Below are positions 15,154-23,290 of a stretch of DNA of 36,274 nt, piece by piece (position 1 is the first letter of the stretch; every line of letters begins with the position of its first letter). Location of the stretch: NCBI GenBank assembly GCA_002373205.1, contig DFJV01000042.1, positions 1 to 36,274 of the forward strand, given 5' to 3'. The position numbers were made by a program, and so were the translations under genes. The notes under the pieces were generated by a model. That model was not told where the DNA came from. It was given only the letters and a program-made list of their open reading frames with translations, and searched no databases. This stretch comes from Treponema sp. UBA3662. Lineage in GTDB: Bacteria; Spirochaetota; Spirochaetia; Treponematales; Treponemataceae.

Positions 15154-16329
15154 TTAGCCTTTTAACAATTTTTTCTGTATGCCAGAAGCTATCAGCGTAA
15201 GGACAAAAGTTATTGCCATATCAGGCAGGGTGTTTCCGCATGGAATGTCATACTTCATCAGTATCCTGTACAAGATGAATCCGACAAGCCAAAGGGCAAT
15301 CCTTACAAAGTCAATTCTTTTCTTGGAAGATTCATTTTTGGTAACAAAGAAGTCCGCAATCAAGATGGCTGTCATTGGGGCAAATACGGAACCTATTAAA
15401 TAGAGGAAATCCGTTATGTTGTCCATTGGATAGAAGACCGCCGCAAGGGTTCCCACCAAGGCCACAATAACACCGACTATTTTTGTGTTGGCGTTTTTGA
15501 ATATTGCCCTAAAAGAAATGCCCGCAGAAAAAGCGTCAAGGAAAGTTGTTGTTACAGTGGAAAGAACAATTATCACAAGGGCAGGAATTCCAAGCCCGGC
15601 CTTTAGCATAATCTGGGCAATGTCACTTGTTCCGGTAAGCAGGGCAGCCCCCATGCCTATTATGTACATCCAGCAGCTTACCGCAAAGTATGTAAGCGTG
15701 GAAGCAAGCGTCGCCGCAAAAGGTTTTGCAGAATCCTTTGTGTAGTCGCTGATTAGAGGAAGCCAGGAAAGGGGCATGGCAACAGCAAGTTCCACCGCCG
15801 CCCCAAAAGAAAGGCTTTCTCCCGCAGACTCTATTGCCACGACCGCATTCTTTCCAAAGAAAATAACCTTGCACAAAACAAGCGTCAGAACAAACAAGGC
15901 CGTCATTGCAAAAAGGTTCAGCTTGCCAATATTTGTAATGCCAATCAAAATCCAAAGAACAATCAGCGCACCAATCACAAGGGCCCAAATCCATGACGAA
16001 GAATTTGCAATTCCATTTGCCGCAAGGGAACCGTCATAAATCATTATGCCTGTCCAACCAACAAGCTGCAAAACATTCAAAAGTGCAAAGAAAGAACCGC
16101 CAATCTTTCCAAAAGAAATGCGAGTTGTCTCCATGGAAGATTTTTTGGAAAGGGCACCAATGTATCCCGTAAAAAAGAAAAGCGCACAACCGATTGCGTG
16201 TCCAATCAAAATGGCCGCAATTCCCTTTGAAAAACCGAGCGGGGCAAAATAAGAGCCTGTTAAAATTTCAGCAATTGAAATTCCCGCGCCAAACCAAATC
16301 AATGAATTAGAAAAAACAGATGTTCCCAT
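15154..16329 (-). CDS. cytX: CytX-type hydroxymethylpyrimidine (thiamine precursor) transporter
   Basis: The protein is 391 residues with about 12 predicted membrane helices, in the NCS1/cytosine permease superfamily. Typical points: SLIWFGAGISIAEILTGSYF, GHAIGCALFFFTGYIGA, and the proline-containing PLSWLPLISDYTKD helix break that is conserved in CytX. It is thought to import hydroxymethylpyrimidine or a related base by cation symport. Its ATG overlaps the thiD stop (TAATG), and its AAAGGAG ribosome-binding site is inside the last codons of thiD. Both that coupling and the TPP riboswitch upstream support a role in thiamine salvage. Confidence 0.88.
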   Translation of the reverse strand: MGTSVFSNSLIWFGAGISIAEILTGSYFAPLGFSKGIAAILIGHAIGCALFFFTGYIGALSKKSSMETTRISFGKIGGSFFALLNVLQLVGWTGIMIYDGSLAANGIANSSSWIWALVIGALIVLWILIGITNIGKLNLFAMTALFVLTLVLCKVIFFGKNAVVAIESAGESLSFGAAVELAVAMPLSWLPLISDYTKDSAKPFAATLASTLTYFAVSCWMYIIGMGAALLTGTSDIAQIMLKAGLGIPALVIIVLSTVTTTFLDAFSAGISFRAIFKNANTKIVGVIVALVGTLAAVFYPMDNITDFLYLIGSVFAPMTAILIADFFVTKNESSKKRIDFVRIALWLVGFILYRILMKYDIPCGNTLPDMAITFVLTLIASGIQKKLLKG

Positions 16330-17138
16330 TAGAATTCTCCTTTTATTGCAAAAGCGTGGTTCATTGGACCTGAGCCCTTGCCCAAATCAAGCATTGCAGC
16401 CAGGGCAAGCGAAATATAATTCTTTGCAGATTCCACCGACTGAACAAGGCTCTTTCCCTTTGCCAAATTGGAAGATATTGCAGAAGAAAGAGTGCAGCCT
16501 GTTCCGTGCGTATTGGGATTGTCTATGCGCTTTCCAAAAAACCACTTGCCGGACGCAGCAGAAGAAGCGTCTGTTTTTCCATAAAGAAAATCATTTGCAT
16601 CATTTGTATTGTGCCCGCCTTTTATAAGAACAGAGCAGCCGTATTCATCGTAAATAAATTCCGCAGCCTTTTCCATATCCTTTTCGCCCGAAATTTCCAT
16701 TCCCGCAAGGACCTGTGCTTCTGGAATATTGGGAGTGATTAAGTCTGCAAGCGGAAGAAGATTCTTTTTTAGGCAAGACATGGCATCATCAGAAATAAGC
16801 TTTGCCCCGCTTGTGGCAACCATAACCGGATCCACCACAATATTTTTTAGCTTGAATTTTTTTATGCAGGAAGAAATAGTTTCTATTAGCGGCGAAGAAG
16901 AAACCATTCCTGTTTTTACTGCATCGGGAAAAATGTCAGTTACAACATCCGCTATTTCTTCTTCCAGAAATTCCGGCGTAACCTCCATAATTTTTGTAAC
17001 ACCGGTTGTATTCTGTGCGGTAAGTGCAGTGACTGCGCTCATGGCATAAACACCATTGGCTGTCATAGTCTTTATATCCGCTTGAATTCCGGCGCCTCCG
17101 CTTGAATCGCTTCCTGCGATTGTCAAAGCAGTTTTCAT
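16329..17138 (-). CDS. thiD: hydroxymethylpyrimidine/phosphomethylpyrimidine kinase ThiD
   Basis: The start is the ATG at 17138, preceded by GGAGG; the frame extends 11 codons further without a start signal. The product is 269 residues, the family's usual size. Motifs: ALTIAGSDSSGGAGIQADIK at the N-terminus, VVDPVMVATSG, LITPNIPEAQVL, VLIKGGH and NTHGTGCTLSSAI (anion hole and catalytic Cys region of the ribokinase-like fold). It phosphorylates HMP to HMP-P and HMP-PP for thiamine phosphate synthesis. It sits between the HAD phosphatase and CytX genes, downstream of a TPP riboswitch. No thiE or thiM is in the window. Confidence 0.95.
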   Translation of the reverse strand: MKTALTIAGSDSSGGAGIQADIKTMTANGVYAMSAVTALTAQNTTGVTKIMEVTPEFLEEEIADVVTDIFPDAVKTGMVSSSPLIETISSCIKKFKLKNIVVDPVMVATSGAKLISDDAMSCLKKNLLPLADLITPNIPEAQVLAGMEISGEKDMEKAAEFIYDEYGCSVLIKGGHNTNDANDFLYGKTDASSAASGKWFFGKRIDNPNTHGTGCTLSSAISSNLAKGKSLVQSVESAKNYISLALAAMLDLGKGSGPMNHAFAIKGEF

Positions 17139-17205
17139 AAAATACCTCCGTGCGTCAGGTGGTGCCCCCAAGACGCGGTTTTTATTAGGAAAGCCAAGCC
17201 TTCCT

Positions 17206-17877
17206 CTATTTCCAGCCCGTAAAATAATACGGGCAGATTTGCTTTATAGTTTCCTGTTCTTCAATATTTTCCCTGTCAAAAAATCCTGCGGCAACAAAAC
17301 CTGCTTCTTTTACAGCCTTAAGATTTAAAAGGCAGTCGTCAAAGACAAGAGTTTTTTGAGGAAGCGCCCCTGCAAAGGAGGCACACTTGTAGAAAATATC
17401 GGGCTTTGTTTTTGACGTGTTTTCTTCGGAACAGGTAAATATCTTGTTAAAGCAATTCAAAACGCCGCACCGTTTTAGCGCAGCTTCCTCTATTTCCCGG
17501 TCGCCAGACGTAGCGGCAAGCATAGGCATTTTGTTTGCATAAAAAAAATCAAGAACATCTTTTGCCCCGGTCTTTAGCGGCACTTCATTTTTATAGCGGT
17601 CATTTACTATTGAATTAACGCCGTCTGAAATTTCTTGGATTCCTAAAGAAAGCTTGTATTCATCTTTTATGAACTGCGCACCCTGGCTCATGCTCATGGA
17701 AAAAATAACCCTGTCCAAGTTTTCCTTGGCGCGGATGTTTAATGTCTCAAGAAATCTTTTTCCGGCATCATGCCAAACATAAAGTGAATCTAAGATTGTT
17801 CCGTCGAGGTCAAAAATAATTGCGGAAAAATTATTTAGAATTTCAAAGCGTTTTTCCCAAACGTTTAGAGAAGGCAC
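17206..17877 (-). CDS. HAD-IA family phosphatase, TPP-riboswitch controlled
   Basis: The protein is about 223 residues from a GTG start at 17877, with AAAGGAG six bases before it. HAD motifs: IIFDLDGTILDSLYVW (motif I with both nucleophilic/acid Asp), AATSGDREIEEAAL (motif II), KTKPDIFYKCAS (Lys of motif III) and LVFDDCLLNLKAVKEAGF (motif IV DD). A helical cap follows motif I, as in the beta-phosphoglucomutase/GPH subgroup. It is the first gene after the TPP riboswitch and 67 bases ahead of thiD, so a thiamine-phosphate or HMP-phosphate phosphatase is a fair guess; substrate not provable from sequence. Confidence 0.85.
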   Translation of the reverse strand: MPSLNVWEKRFEILNNFSAIIFDLDGTILDSLYVWHDAGKRFLETLNIRAKENLDRVIFSMSMSQGAQFIKDEYKLSLGIQEISDGVNSIVNDRYKNEVPLKTGAKDVLDFFYANKMPMLAATSGDREIEEAALKRCGVLNCFNKIFTCSEENTSKTKPDIFYKCASFAGALPQKTLVFDDCLLNLKAVKEAGFVAAGFFDRENIEEQETIKQICPYYFTGWK

Positions 17878-17886
17878 AAAAAACTC

Positions 17887-17980
17887 CTTTCGTTGGCATT
17901 ACCCAAATCAAGTAAAGGGTCAAGGCATTTTCCCGGAGGGCACAGCCTACTCTCAGCCTGCTTTTGCAAGCTCCCCTGTC
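17887..17980 (-). promoter_or_regulatory. TPP (THI element) riboswitch
   Basis: On the minus strand the conserved TPP aptamer elements appear in order. GACAGGGGAGC starts at 17980, and GGCTGAGAG contains the invariant CTGAGA (17951-17956). Then follow ACCCTTTA (17913-17920) and TGGGTAATGCCA (17894-17905), with AACGAAAGG closing the element. The closing strand overlaps the AAAGGAG ribosome-binding site (17884-17890) of the HAD gene, so control is probably by hiding the ribosome-binding site; no intrinsic terminator lies between. It governs the HAD-thiD-cytX operon. Confidence 0.92.
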
Positions 17981-17982
17981 TA

Positions 17983-18011
17983 TATAATGTATCCAGAAAA
18001 ACTATTTTCAA
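17983..18011 (-). promoter_or_regulatory. promoter of the thiamine operon
   Basis: TTGAAA (18006-18011) and ATTATA (17983-17988) on the minus strand are spaced by 17 bases; an alternative -10 is TATATA at 17981-17986. The predicted start falls at the first base of the riboswitch aptamer, which supports it. Confidence 0.55.
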
Positions 18012-18015
18012 GGGA

Positions 18016-18160
18016 GTACCCTTGCACCCCAAAACTAAGGGGAGGGACAACCCCCTACTCCGAAGCGAGGGTTTTCCCTGCTGGAAACTGCGTTGCAAGT
18101 TCCCCCTTAACCCCTCCCTTTCCCGGCACGGCTTAGGGCTAACGCCCTAAGAACCCCAGT
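18016..18160 (+). repeat. GC-rich intergenic repeat-like block with perfect hairpin
   Basis: The block is rich in GGGG/CCCC words and unlike flanking coding DNA. It contains CTTAGGGC-TAAC-GCCCTAAG (18132-18151), a perfect 8-base stem. It lies in the divergent gap between the thiamine operon and the esterase gene and carries no convincing gene. Bases 18161-18252 hold nothing recognisable. Confidence 0.45.
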
Positions 18161-18252
18161 TTATTTTATTCACAGCTCATCTGGGACATTTGTAATAAAA
18201 TCGTTTTTCTGTAGGCAATATTATATAAAAATCCATTTTCATGCAACAGGGC

Positions 18253-18281
18253 TTGTCAACAAAAAATTCCAAGTGTAAAAT
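18253..18281 (+). promoter_or_regulatory. promoter of the esterase gene (leaderless arrangement)
   Basis: TTGTCA (18253-18258), a 17-base spacer and TAAAAT (18276-18281) end only six bases before the ATG at 18288. Transcription would start at about the A of the ATG, and there is no ribosome-binding site, suggesting a leaderless mRNA. Confidence 0.65.
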
Positions 18282-18287
18282 AAAGGC

Positions 18288-19166
18288 ATGTCAGAAAATG
18301 CAGATAAAATAAGAAAGGAATGGGCGGCAAACGACAAAAAGCGCGACTCTGGATTAAAGACACCGGAAGACATTTGCCGCTATGACGATATTGTTTACGG
18401 AAGCTCAAAGACAGAACAGGTTCTTGACGTATACAGGCCAAAAGATGCGGGAGGAAAAAATCTTCCCGTCATTGTAAGTGTGCACGGAGGGGCATGGGTT
18501 TACGGAGACAAGGAGCTTTACCAGTTCTACTGCATGAGTCTTGCCCAGCGCGGTTTTGCGGTAATAAACTTTACATACCGCCTTGCACCGGAAAACATTT
18601 TCCCTGCCCAGCTAGAAGACGTAAGCCTTGTCTTTGAATGGCTAAGGAATAATTGCGGCAAATACGGCTTTGACATAAAAAATATTTTCGCTGTCGGAGA
18701 TTCAGCGGGAGCACACCTGCTTGCACTTTATTCCTGCTGCACAACAAATCCGTCTTATGCAAAAAACTTTTCTTTCATAAAATCAAATGCGCTAAACCCA
18801 AAAGCCATAGCCCTCAACTGCGGAGTTTACCACCTGCGGCCAAAAAATGCAGACTCATACAAGGACCTTCTTGGCAAAGAAGAGCTTTCGGAAAAAGACC
18901 TTGAAGCCGTCACCGTCATACCCCATATTACAAAAGACTTTCCCCCGGTATTTGTAATGACAAGCTTTGGAGACTTCCTAAAAGACCAGGCCCTTGAACT
19001 TGCATCAAAGCTTATGGAAAGAAAGGTTCCCTTTACGCTAAAAGTCTACGGCAGCGCAAAAAATCCCCTCTACCACGTTTTCCACGTGAACATGAAGCAG
19101 GAGGAAGCGGCTGTCTGCAATGACGATGAATGCAATTTCTTTAAAAGCTTTTGCCGGGAAAATTAG
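18288..19166 (+). CDS. alpha/beta hydrolase, HSL/carboxylesterase type
   Basis: The protein is 292 residues. VSVHGGAWVYG (about 62-72) is the HGGG/HGGxW oxyanion-hole motif of the hormone-sensitive-lipase group. FAVGDSAGAHLLAL (about 139-152) holds the nucleophile Ser in GDSAG. VMTSFGDFL near 225 supplies the likely acid Asp, and HVFHVNM near 266 the likely His. There is no signal peptide, so the enzyme should be cytoplasmic and act on small esters; the YRLAPENIFPAQLEDV segment is typical of BD-FAE and arylacetamide-like esterases. The start is dictated by the promoter position (see preceding site). Confidence 0.85.
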   Translation: MSENADKIRKEWAANDKKRDSGLKTPEDICRYDDIVYGSSKTEQVLDVYRPKDAGGKNLPVIVSVHGGAWVYGDKELYQFYCMSLAQRGFAVINFTYRLAPENIFPAQLEDVSLVFEWLRNNCGKYGFDIKNIFAVGDSAGAHLLALYSCCTTNPSYAKNFSFIKSNALNPKAIALNCGVYHLRPKNADSYKDLLGKEELSEKDLEAVTVIPHITKDFPPVFVMTSFGDFLKDQALELASKLMERKVPFTLKVYGSAKNPLYHVFHVNMKQEEAAVCNDDECNFFKSFCREN

Positions 19167-19211
19167 CGGGCATAGGACTTTTGCCATATATTCAATCTGC
19201 CAAATTTGTGC

Positions 19212-19217
19212 TATAGT
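19212..19217 (+). promoter_or_regulatory. -10 box directly before the membrane-protein start codon
   Basis: TATAGT ends six bases before the ATG at 19224, with no ribosome-binding site between. The best -35 (ATTCAA, 16 bases upstream) is weak. The spacing suggests a leaderless transcript. Confidence 0.4.
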
Positions 19218-19223
19218 AAAGCC

Positions 19224-20285
19224 ATGTCAGAAGGAAAAAAAACAAGTTTTGCATTCCGCATAAAAAGCATATTCACAGGCATAGCGGATTTTTTTATCAA
19301 CCACTTTAGGATTCTTTCCAGTGTAGGATACGCAATCTGCATAGTCGTCATCGTTTTTGTTTCCATCACATTCTTTTCAAGAAAAGATTCTACCTTCGGC
19401 ATTTTATTTTCAACAGCCCTAAGTTGCCTTTTAACAATTCCCATCACGCTGAACATGTCCCAGGTGCTAAAGGCAAGGGCCAGGTCGGAAGAAAACAAAA
19501 AAGATAGACAGCTAAAAATTCAGCAGGATGAAATAGAAAAGCTCAAGAGCCAAAATGAAATAACGCTGCGCAAACTGCAATTAATCGAAGACACAAAATT
19601 CAACATACCAGTTTACCAGGACGTTGCAAAGCTAACCCTCAAAGAAATAACCCGCTCTGGCACAATCGTAAAAAAGGAAGAGGTTGCAGACGTAAAACCC
19701 CGCAACTATTATGAAAAAATATTTGGCGTAAGCGAAAGGCACAAGGACGAAATCTTAAGCGTAATCAACTACGAGATGAACGTAAAAAGCGGAATAGACC
19801 TGCAGAATATCCGCGTAAGCAAAATAAGCGACGACACAATTCTTGTAGGAGGAATCACACCCCAATACACCGCAGAACCCCAGTTCAACTTTACAGACGT
19901 AATCGGAGAGCTTAGACACATAAGCCTTGACCACAACGGAAGGGAAAAGCACATTAATATAGAAAAAGATTTTGATTCAGAGACAAAAATTTCCCAGAAG
20001 CAGAATCAGTACAAAAGTGACGCGGAAGAGGAATTCAAAACGGGCTACAGTCTTGGCGAAGACAAAGAAATCATTAAGGCAGCGCAGAATTTTATCCGCA
20101 TAATGCTGGCCCCGCTTTACAAAAACATTGAATTTGAAACCGATGCGCAAATCATCCCCCGCAACTCTTTGCCGCTTCTTTCCTATTTGCAGAATGAATC
20201 TATGAACTACAAGGAGCAGCTCTTTAAGACAAGGGAAGGCACAGAGCTTTTGGCAAAATACCACTTGCTGAATGGTGACAATTAA
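19224..20285 (+). CDS. unknown membrane-anchored coiled-coil protein
   Basis: Taking the ATG at 19224 (MSEGKK) the protein has 353 residues; an upstream in-frame ATG at 19206 lies before the -10 box and is unlikely. Two hydrophobic helices are seen at about 30-50 and 57-75. They are followed by a charged, likely coiled-coil stretch (ARSEENKKDRQLKIQQDEIE and on to about 115), then a mixed alpha/beta domain with a second charged region. There is no signal peptidase site and no recognised domain. The cytoplasmic part looks soluble. It stands between the esterase and oligopeptidase genes with its own promoter, so context gives no function. Confidence 0.65.
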   Translation: MSEGKKTSFAFRIKSIFTGIADFFINHFRILSSVGYAICIVVIVFVSITFFSRKDSTFGILFSTALSCLLTIPITLNMSQVLKARARSEENKKDRQLKIQQDEIEKLKSQNEITLRKLQLIEDTKFNIPVYQDVAKLTLKEITRSGTIVKKEEVADVKPRNYYEKIFGVSERHKDEILSVINYEMNVKSGIDLQNIRVSKISDDTILVGGITPQYTAEPQFNFTDVIGELRHISLDHNGREKHINIEKDFDSETKISQKQNQYKSDAEEEFKTGYSLGEDKEIIKAAQNFIRIMLAPLYKNIEFETDAQIIPRNSLPLLSYLQNESMNYKEQLFKTREGTELLAKYHLLNGDN

Positions 20286-20324
20286 AGTGTTATTTTAAAA
20301 GCAACCTTACCAAAAGCAACCTAC

Positions 20325-20460
20325 GCCGCCATGGAGCCCCGTAGTTGCCGCACAGCGGCAATGAGCGTTAGCGAAGGGCGGAACGGCGGTGACGCGAGGC
20401 ATGTTCAGTCGAGTTAGCCGAAAAGCGAATGGTAGAGCATGCAGAACTTCGTCCTAAAGA
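20325..20460 (-). repeat. dispersed GC-rich intergenic repeat, copy C (reverse orientation)
   Basis: Read on the minus strand it begins TAGGACGAAGTTCTGCATGC then TCTACCATTC, followed by GGCTAACTCGACTG and a TTCCGCCCTTCGCTAACGCT segment. This parallels copies B and D (GGACGGT...GCTCTACCAT, ...TAACTCGAC...). No gene is seen in the gap 20286-20511 apart from this repeat and a promoter. Confidence 0.5.
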
Positions 20461-20481
20461 ATGTTCTAAAGCAAATTCGTG

Positions 20482-20511
20482 TTGTTAAACTAAACTTATT
20501 TTTGCTATAAT
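20482..20511 (+). promoter_or_regulatory. promoter of pepF (leaderless arrangement)
   Basis: TTGTTA (20482-20487), an 18-base spacer and TATAAT (20506-20511) precede the ATG at 20521 by nine bases; no ribosome-binding site is present. An ATG at 20512 abuts the -10 box and would not be transcribed. Confidence 0.65.
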
Positions 20512-20520
20512 ATGTTCATT

Positions 20521-22395
20521 ATGGAAAGCACAGATAAAAATTTTGTACCCCGCTGGAATTTGGATTCAATTTATTCTTCTTTGCAGAGCAAGGAATATTC
20601 AGCAGCACTGGAAGAATTTAAGGCACAGATAGAAAACACAGAAGGTCTTTTAAAAACAGCCGACCGCTTTACAAGAGAATCAAACGAAAACTTTGACTTT
20701 GCAGCCTGGCTTGCCGCTTATCTAAAAAACTACAATGAACTGATTGCAAACGAAAGGACGCTTGCCGCCTACGCATACATAATTTATTCAACAGACACAA
20801 CGAGCACCCAATACCTGAACAATCTTTCCTACATAGAAAAATTGGGAATTCAAACCAGACAGCAGTATTTAAAATTCAGCACGCTGCTTTTGTCGCATTC
20901 ATCTTCCTTGAATGAATTCTTTACCCGCTTCCCGGAATTTGCCGAATACAAATATTTGTTGGAAGAAACAATAGAAGAGACCAAGCACCAAATGACGGCC
21001 GCAGAAGAAAATCTTGCTTCCGACATGACAAGAACAGGCGGCTCTGCATGGGGCCAGCTGCAGGAACAAATCATTTCAAACCTTCACGACCAAAACGGTA
21101 AAACCTTTAACGAACTTAGAAACGATGCATTTTCTTCCGACGCAAATTTGAGAAAAAATTCCTGGCAGACAGAAAAATTACTTTTGGAGCAAAACCAAAT
21201 TGCACTTGCCGCATCGCTCAACAATTTAAAAGGCGAGACCGTAACGCTCAACAAAAGGCGGCACTGGGAAAATGCGCTCGACCGCTCAAGGGCTTCAAGC
21301 AGAATACAGAAGGCCACCCTTGACGCTCTAATTTCTTCCATAGAAGATTCCCTTCCCATTTGGCGGGAATACTTTAAGGCAAAGGTCCTGCTGCTAAGAA
21401 AGACAAAGACAACCGCAAGCAAAACAGCAGGCAGTCCTGGGCACGAGGGAATTGCCTTTTACGACCTGTTTGCGCCGCTTGAATTCCCGCAAGAAAAAAA
21501 CTCCGGCAATGATTCAGCTTCCCTGCTTTCCAAAAAATGGAGCTTTGACCAAGCCCGCGATTACGTCCTAAAAGAATACAAGTCTTTTTCACAAGACATG
21601 TATGCATTTGCAAAAAACGCTTTTGACTCAGGCTGGATTGATGCCGAAATTCGCAGCGGAAAAGTTGGTGGTGCCTACGACGAAGACTTTCCCAAGGGAC
21701 ACCAAAGCAGAATCCTTACGAATTTTACGGGAACCTTTAGCGACATTATCACGCTTGCCCACGAACTTGGACACGCATACCATTTCTCCTGCATGAAGGG
21801 TAAGCCCGCACTTTTCTTTGACTACCCCATGACCCTTGCAGAAACAGCCAGCACCTTTGCAGAGACAATCGTAAAACAGGACATGATTCAGCAGGCAGAA
21901 GGAAGCGACAAAATTAAAATCATAGACCTTGACCTTCAGGACACAAGCCAGGTTCTTGTGGACATTTTGTGCCGCTTTTACTTTGAGCAGAGTGTTTTTG
22001 AAGAGCGCGAAAAAGGCGAACTTAACGCAAATGATTTTTGCCGCCTAATGCTAAATGCTCAGGAAAAAACTTACGGCTGTGGCTTAAACGAAGAAAGGCA
22101 CGAATACATGTGGGCTGTAAAATCCCACTACTACAGCACGGACTTTGACTTTTACAATTACCCCTACGCATTCGGCCAGCTATTTGCAGCGGGACTCTAT
22201 GCCAGAAGCAAAAAAGAAGGCCCAGCTTTTGCAAAAACCTACGCATCTCTGCTTGCAGACACAGGCAGCATGAGCTGTGAAGACCTTTGCAAAAAAGCCG
22301 GATTCGACATTACCACAAAAGACTTCTGGAAAACTTCAATCCAGATGTACGCAAAAGAAGTGGAAGAATTCAAAGCCTTTGCAGAGAATTTGTGA
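20521..22395 (+). CDS. pepF: oligoendopeptidase F, peptidase family M3
   Basis: The protein is 624 residues from the ATG at 20521 (MESTDKNF), the usual size for M3B oligopeptidases. The zinc-binding motif is LAHELGHAYHF (about 417-427), followed by the downstream Glu ligand region in ETASTFAETIV. The N-terminal PRWNLDSIYSSL and the C-terminal YYSTDFDFYNYPYAFGQLFA (His/Tyr substrate segment) are family hallmarks. It degrades oligopeptides in the cytoplasm; there is no signal peptide. The convergent GNAT gene ends 26 bases downstream. Confidence 0.93.
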   Translation: MESTDKNFVPRWNLDSIYSSLQSKEYSAALEEFKAQIENTEGLLKTADRFTRESNENFDFAAWLAAYLKNYNELIANERTLAAYAYIIYSTDTTSTQYLNNLSYIEKLGIQTRQQYLKFSTLLLSHSSSLNEFFTRFPEFAEYKYLLEETIEETKHQMTAAEENLASDMTRTGGSAWGQLQEQIISNLHDQNGKTFNELRNDAFSSDANLRKNSWQTEKLLLEQNQIALAASLNNLKGETVTLNKRRHWENALDRSRASSRIQKATLDALISSIEDSLPIWREYFKAKVLLLRKTKTTASKTAGSPGHEGIAFYDLFAPLEFPQEKNSGNDSASLLSKKWSFDQARDYVLKEYKSFSQDMYAFAKNAFDSGWIDAEIRSGKVGGAYDEDFPKGHQSRILTNFTGTFSDIITLAHELGHAYHFSCMKGKPALFFDYPMTLAETASTFAETIVKQDMIQQAEGSDKIKIIDLDLQDTSQVLVDILCRFYFEQSVFEEREKGELNANDFCRLMLNAQEKTYGCGLNEERHEYMWAVKSHYYSTDFDFYNYPYAFGQLFAAGLYARSKKEGPAFAKTYASLLADTGSMSCEDLCKKAGFDITTKDFWKTSIQMYAKEVEEFKAFAENL

Positions 22396-22421
22396 TTGGG
22401 GAAGAGGCAACTTGCTAAAGG

Positions 22422-22727
22422 TTAGTGCCGCCCACCAAGTTTGCAGGCAAGGGGAGCATCCGCATCTACATGCTGAACTTCCGGGTGCTTTCCAAGCCAG
22501 CTTACCGCATAGGAACAAGTAGCGGCAATTTTATTTCCATCAGCCTGAATTTTTGCCACAGCCGCTTCCATAAGCTTACCGGCAATTCCCTGTCCGCGCA
22601 AAGAGTCTGCAACAAAAGTGTGGTCTATCGTGGCAATTCCGTCTTTTGCAGGAAAAGTAATCTCTGCCACTACATTTCCGTCTTCTGCGCTTGCATAGAT
22701 ACGATTGTCTTCTATTATAAAATTCAT
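22422..22727 (-). CDS. small GNAT-family N-acetyltransferase (COG2388 type)
   Basis: The protein is 101 residues with a good GAAGGGGG ribosome-binding site. It matches the short YjdJ/COG2388 acetyltransferases: a Glu/Asp-rich beta sheet start, ATIDHTFVADSLRGQGIAGK (acetyl-CoA pyrophosphate loop RGQGIAGKLM) and AATCSYAVSWLGKHPE (the Cxxxxxx-HPE C-terminal motif). Usual GNATs are about 150 residues; this group is naturally short. Substrate unknown. Confidence 0.85.
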   Translation of the reverse strand: MNFIIEDNRIYASAEDGNVVAEITFPAKDGIATIDHTFVADSLRGQGIAGKLMEAAVAKIQADGNKIAATCSYAVSWLGKHPEVQHVDADAPLACKLGGRH

Positions 22728-22819
22728 AAATTGCCCCCTTCAATATGAATATAATAAATCAACTGGGGAAGAGTCTATTAAACTTTAAACAAAAGCTACA
22801 AAATTCTCTGGACGAAGTT

Positions 22820-22972
22820 TTTAGGACGGTGTCCTCCTTGCTCTACCATTTTATTCCCTATCTAACTCGACAGCCGCCCCTTTCGTCACCCGCTTTCCAG
22901 GGCTACGCTTTCGCTCCGGCCCGCCATACGGCGGTCTTGCCTGCGGCAACCCTTCCAATCGGGCGTAGGATT
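22820..22972 (+). repeat. dispersed GC-rich intergenic repeat, copy D
   Basis: It starts TTAGGACGGTGTCCTCCTTG then CTCTACCATT, includes CTAACTCGACAGCCGCCCCT and CGCTTTCCAGGGCTACGCTT, and has CCGCCATACGGCGG and TTGCCTGCGGCAA short hairpins. Head and body align with copies B and C. It lies in a 762-base gene-poor gap (22728-23489). Confidence 0.55.
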
Positions 22973-22973
22973 T

Positions 22974-23160
22974 TTATACTCTTGCCTCTTTCAACCTATG
23001 AACCACAATACGCACAATTTGCAAATCATCAGCAGAAAGATGTCTTATATCATGCAGCAACTCGTTAAACTCTGCATTTGGTTGCTTTTTGTTTTATCGA
23101 GAAATTCTCTCCCAAGTTTTCTAAACCTGCTTCCCGCAGTAGATAAGTTTGCGCAATCTT
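22974..23160 (-). pseudogene. remnant of an unknown gene with a frameshift at an A-tract
   Basis: On the minus strand one frame reads AQTYLLREAGLENLGENFSI and then KQK; across the run AAACAAAAAG another frame continues QPNAEFNELLHDIRHLSADD and then LQIVRIVVHRLKEARV to a stop at 22974-22976. Together they look like the C-terminal half of a small helical protein broken by a one-base slip. No start codon remains. The LSADDLQIV helix style is seen in some phage-type repressors, but I do not make a family call. Confidence 0.35.
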
Positions 23161-23259
23161 ATGAGCAAAGATGTACGAAAATTTTTTGACGAAGAGCTTT
23201 CTGTTAAAATGAAGGAAATGGTGGAAAAGAGATTTCCTGTGTCGGAAAGTGAAGAATAA
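23161..23259 (+). CDS. possible 32-residue charged small protein
   Basis: An ATG at 23161 opens a short frame (MSKDVRKFFDEELSVKMKEM and on to a TAA at 23257-23259), Lys/Glu-rich and probably helical. There is no clear ribosome-binding site, and a stop lies just upstream in frame, so it may be a relic. It is followed by copy E of the repeat. Confidence 0.2.
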   Translation: MSKDVRKFFDEELSVKMKEMVEKRFPVSESEE

Positions 23260-23290
23260 AAACGCAGCAAACAAAAGCGCGGCAGGCACT

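Noticed and set aside
17139..17205. Separate riboswitch before thiD
   Set aside because: Only a small GCGTC/GACGC stem is present and no TPP core words; the real TPP element lies upstream of the HAD gene.
22745..23068. Plus-strand open frame of 107 codons
   Set aside because: It reads through repeat copy D and the antisense of a gene remnant; there is no ribosome-binding site.
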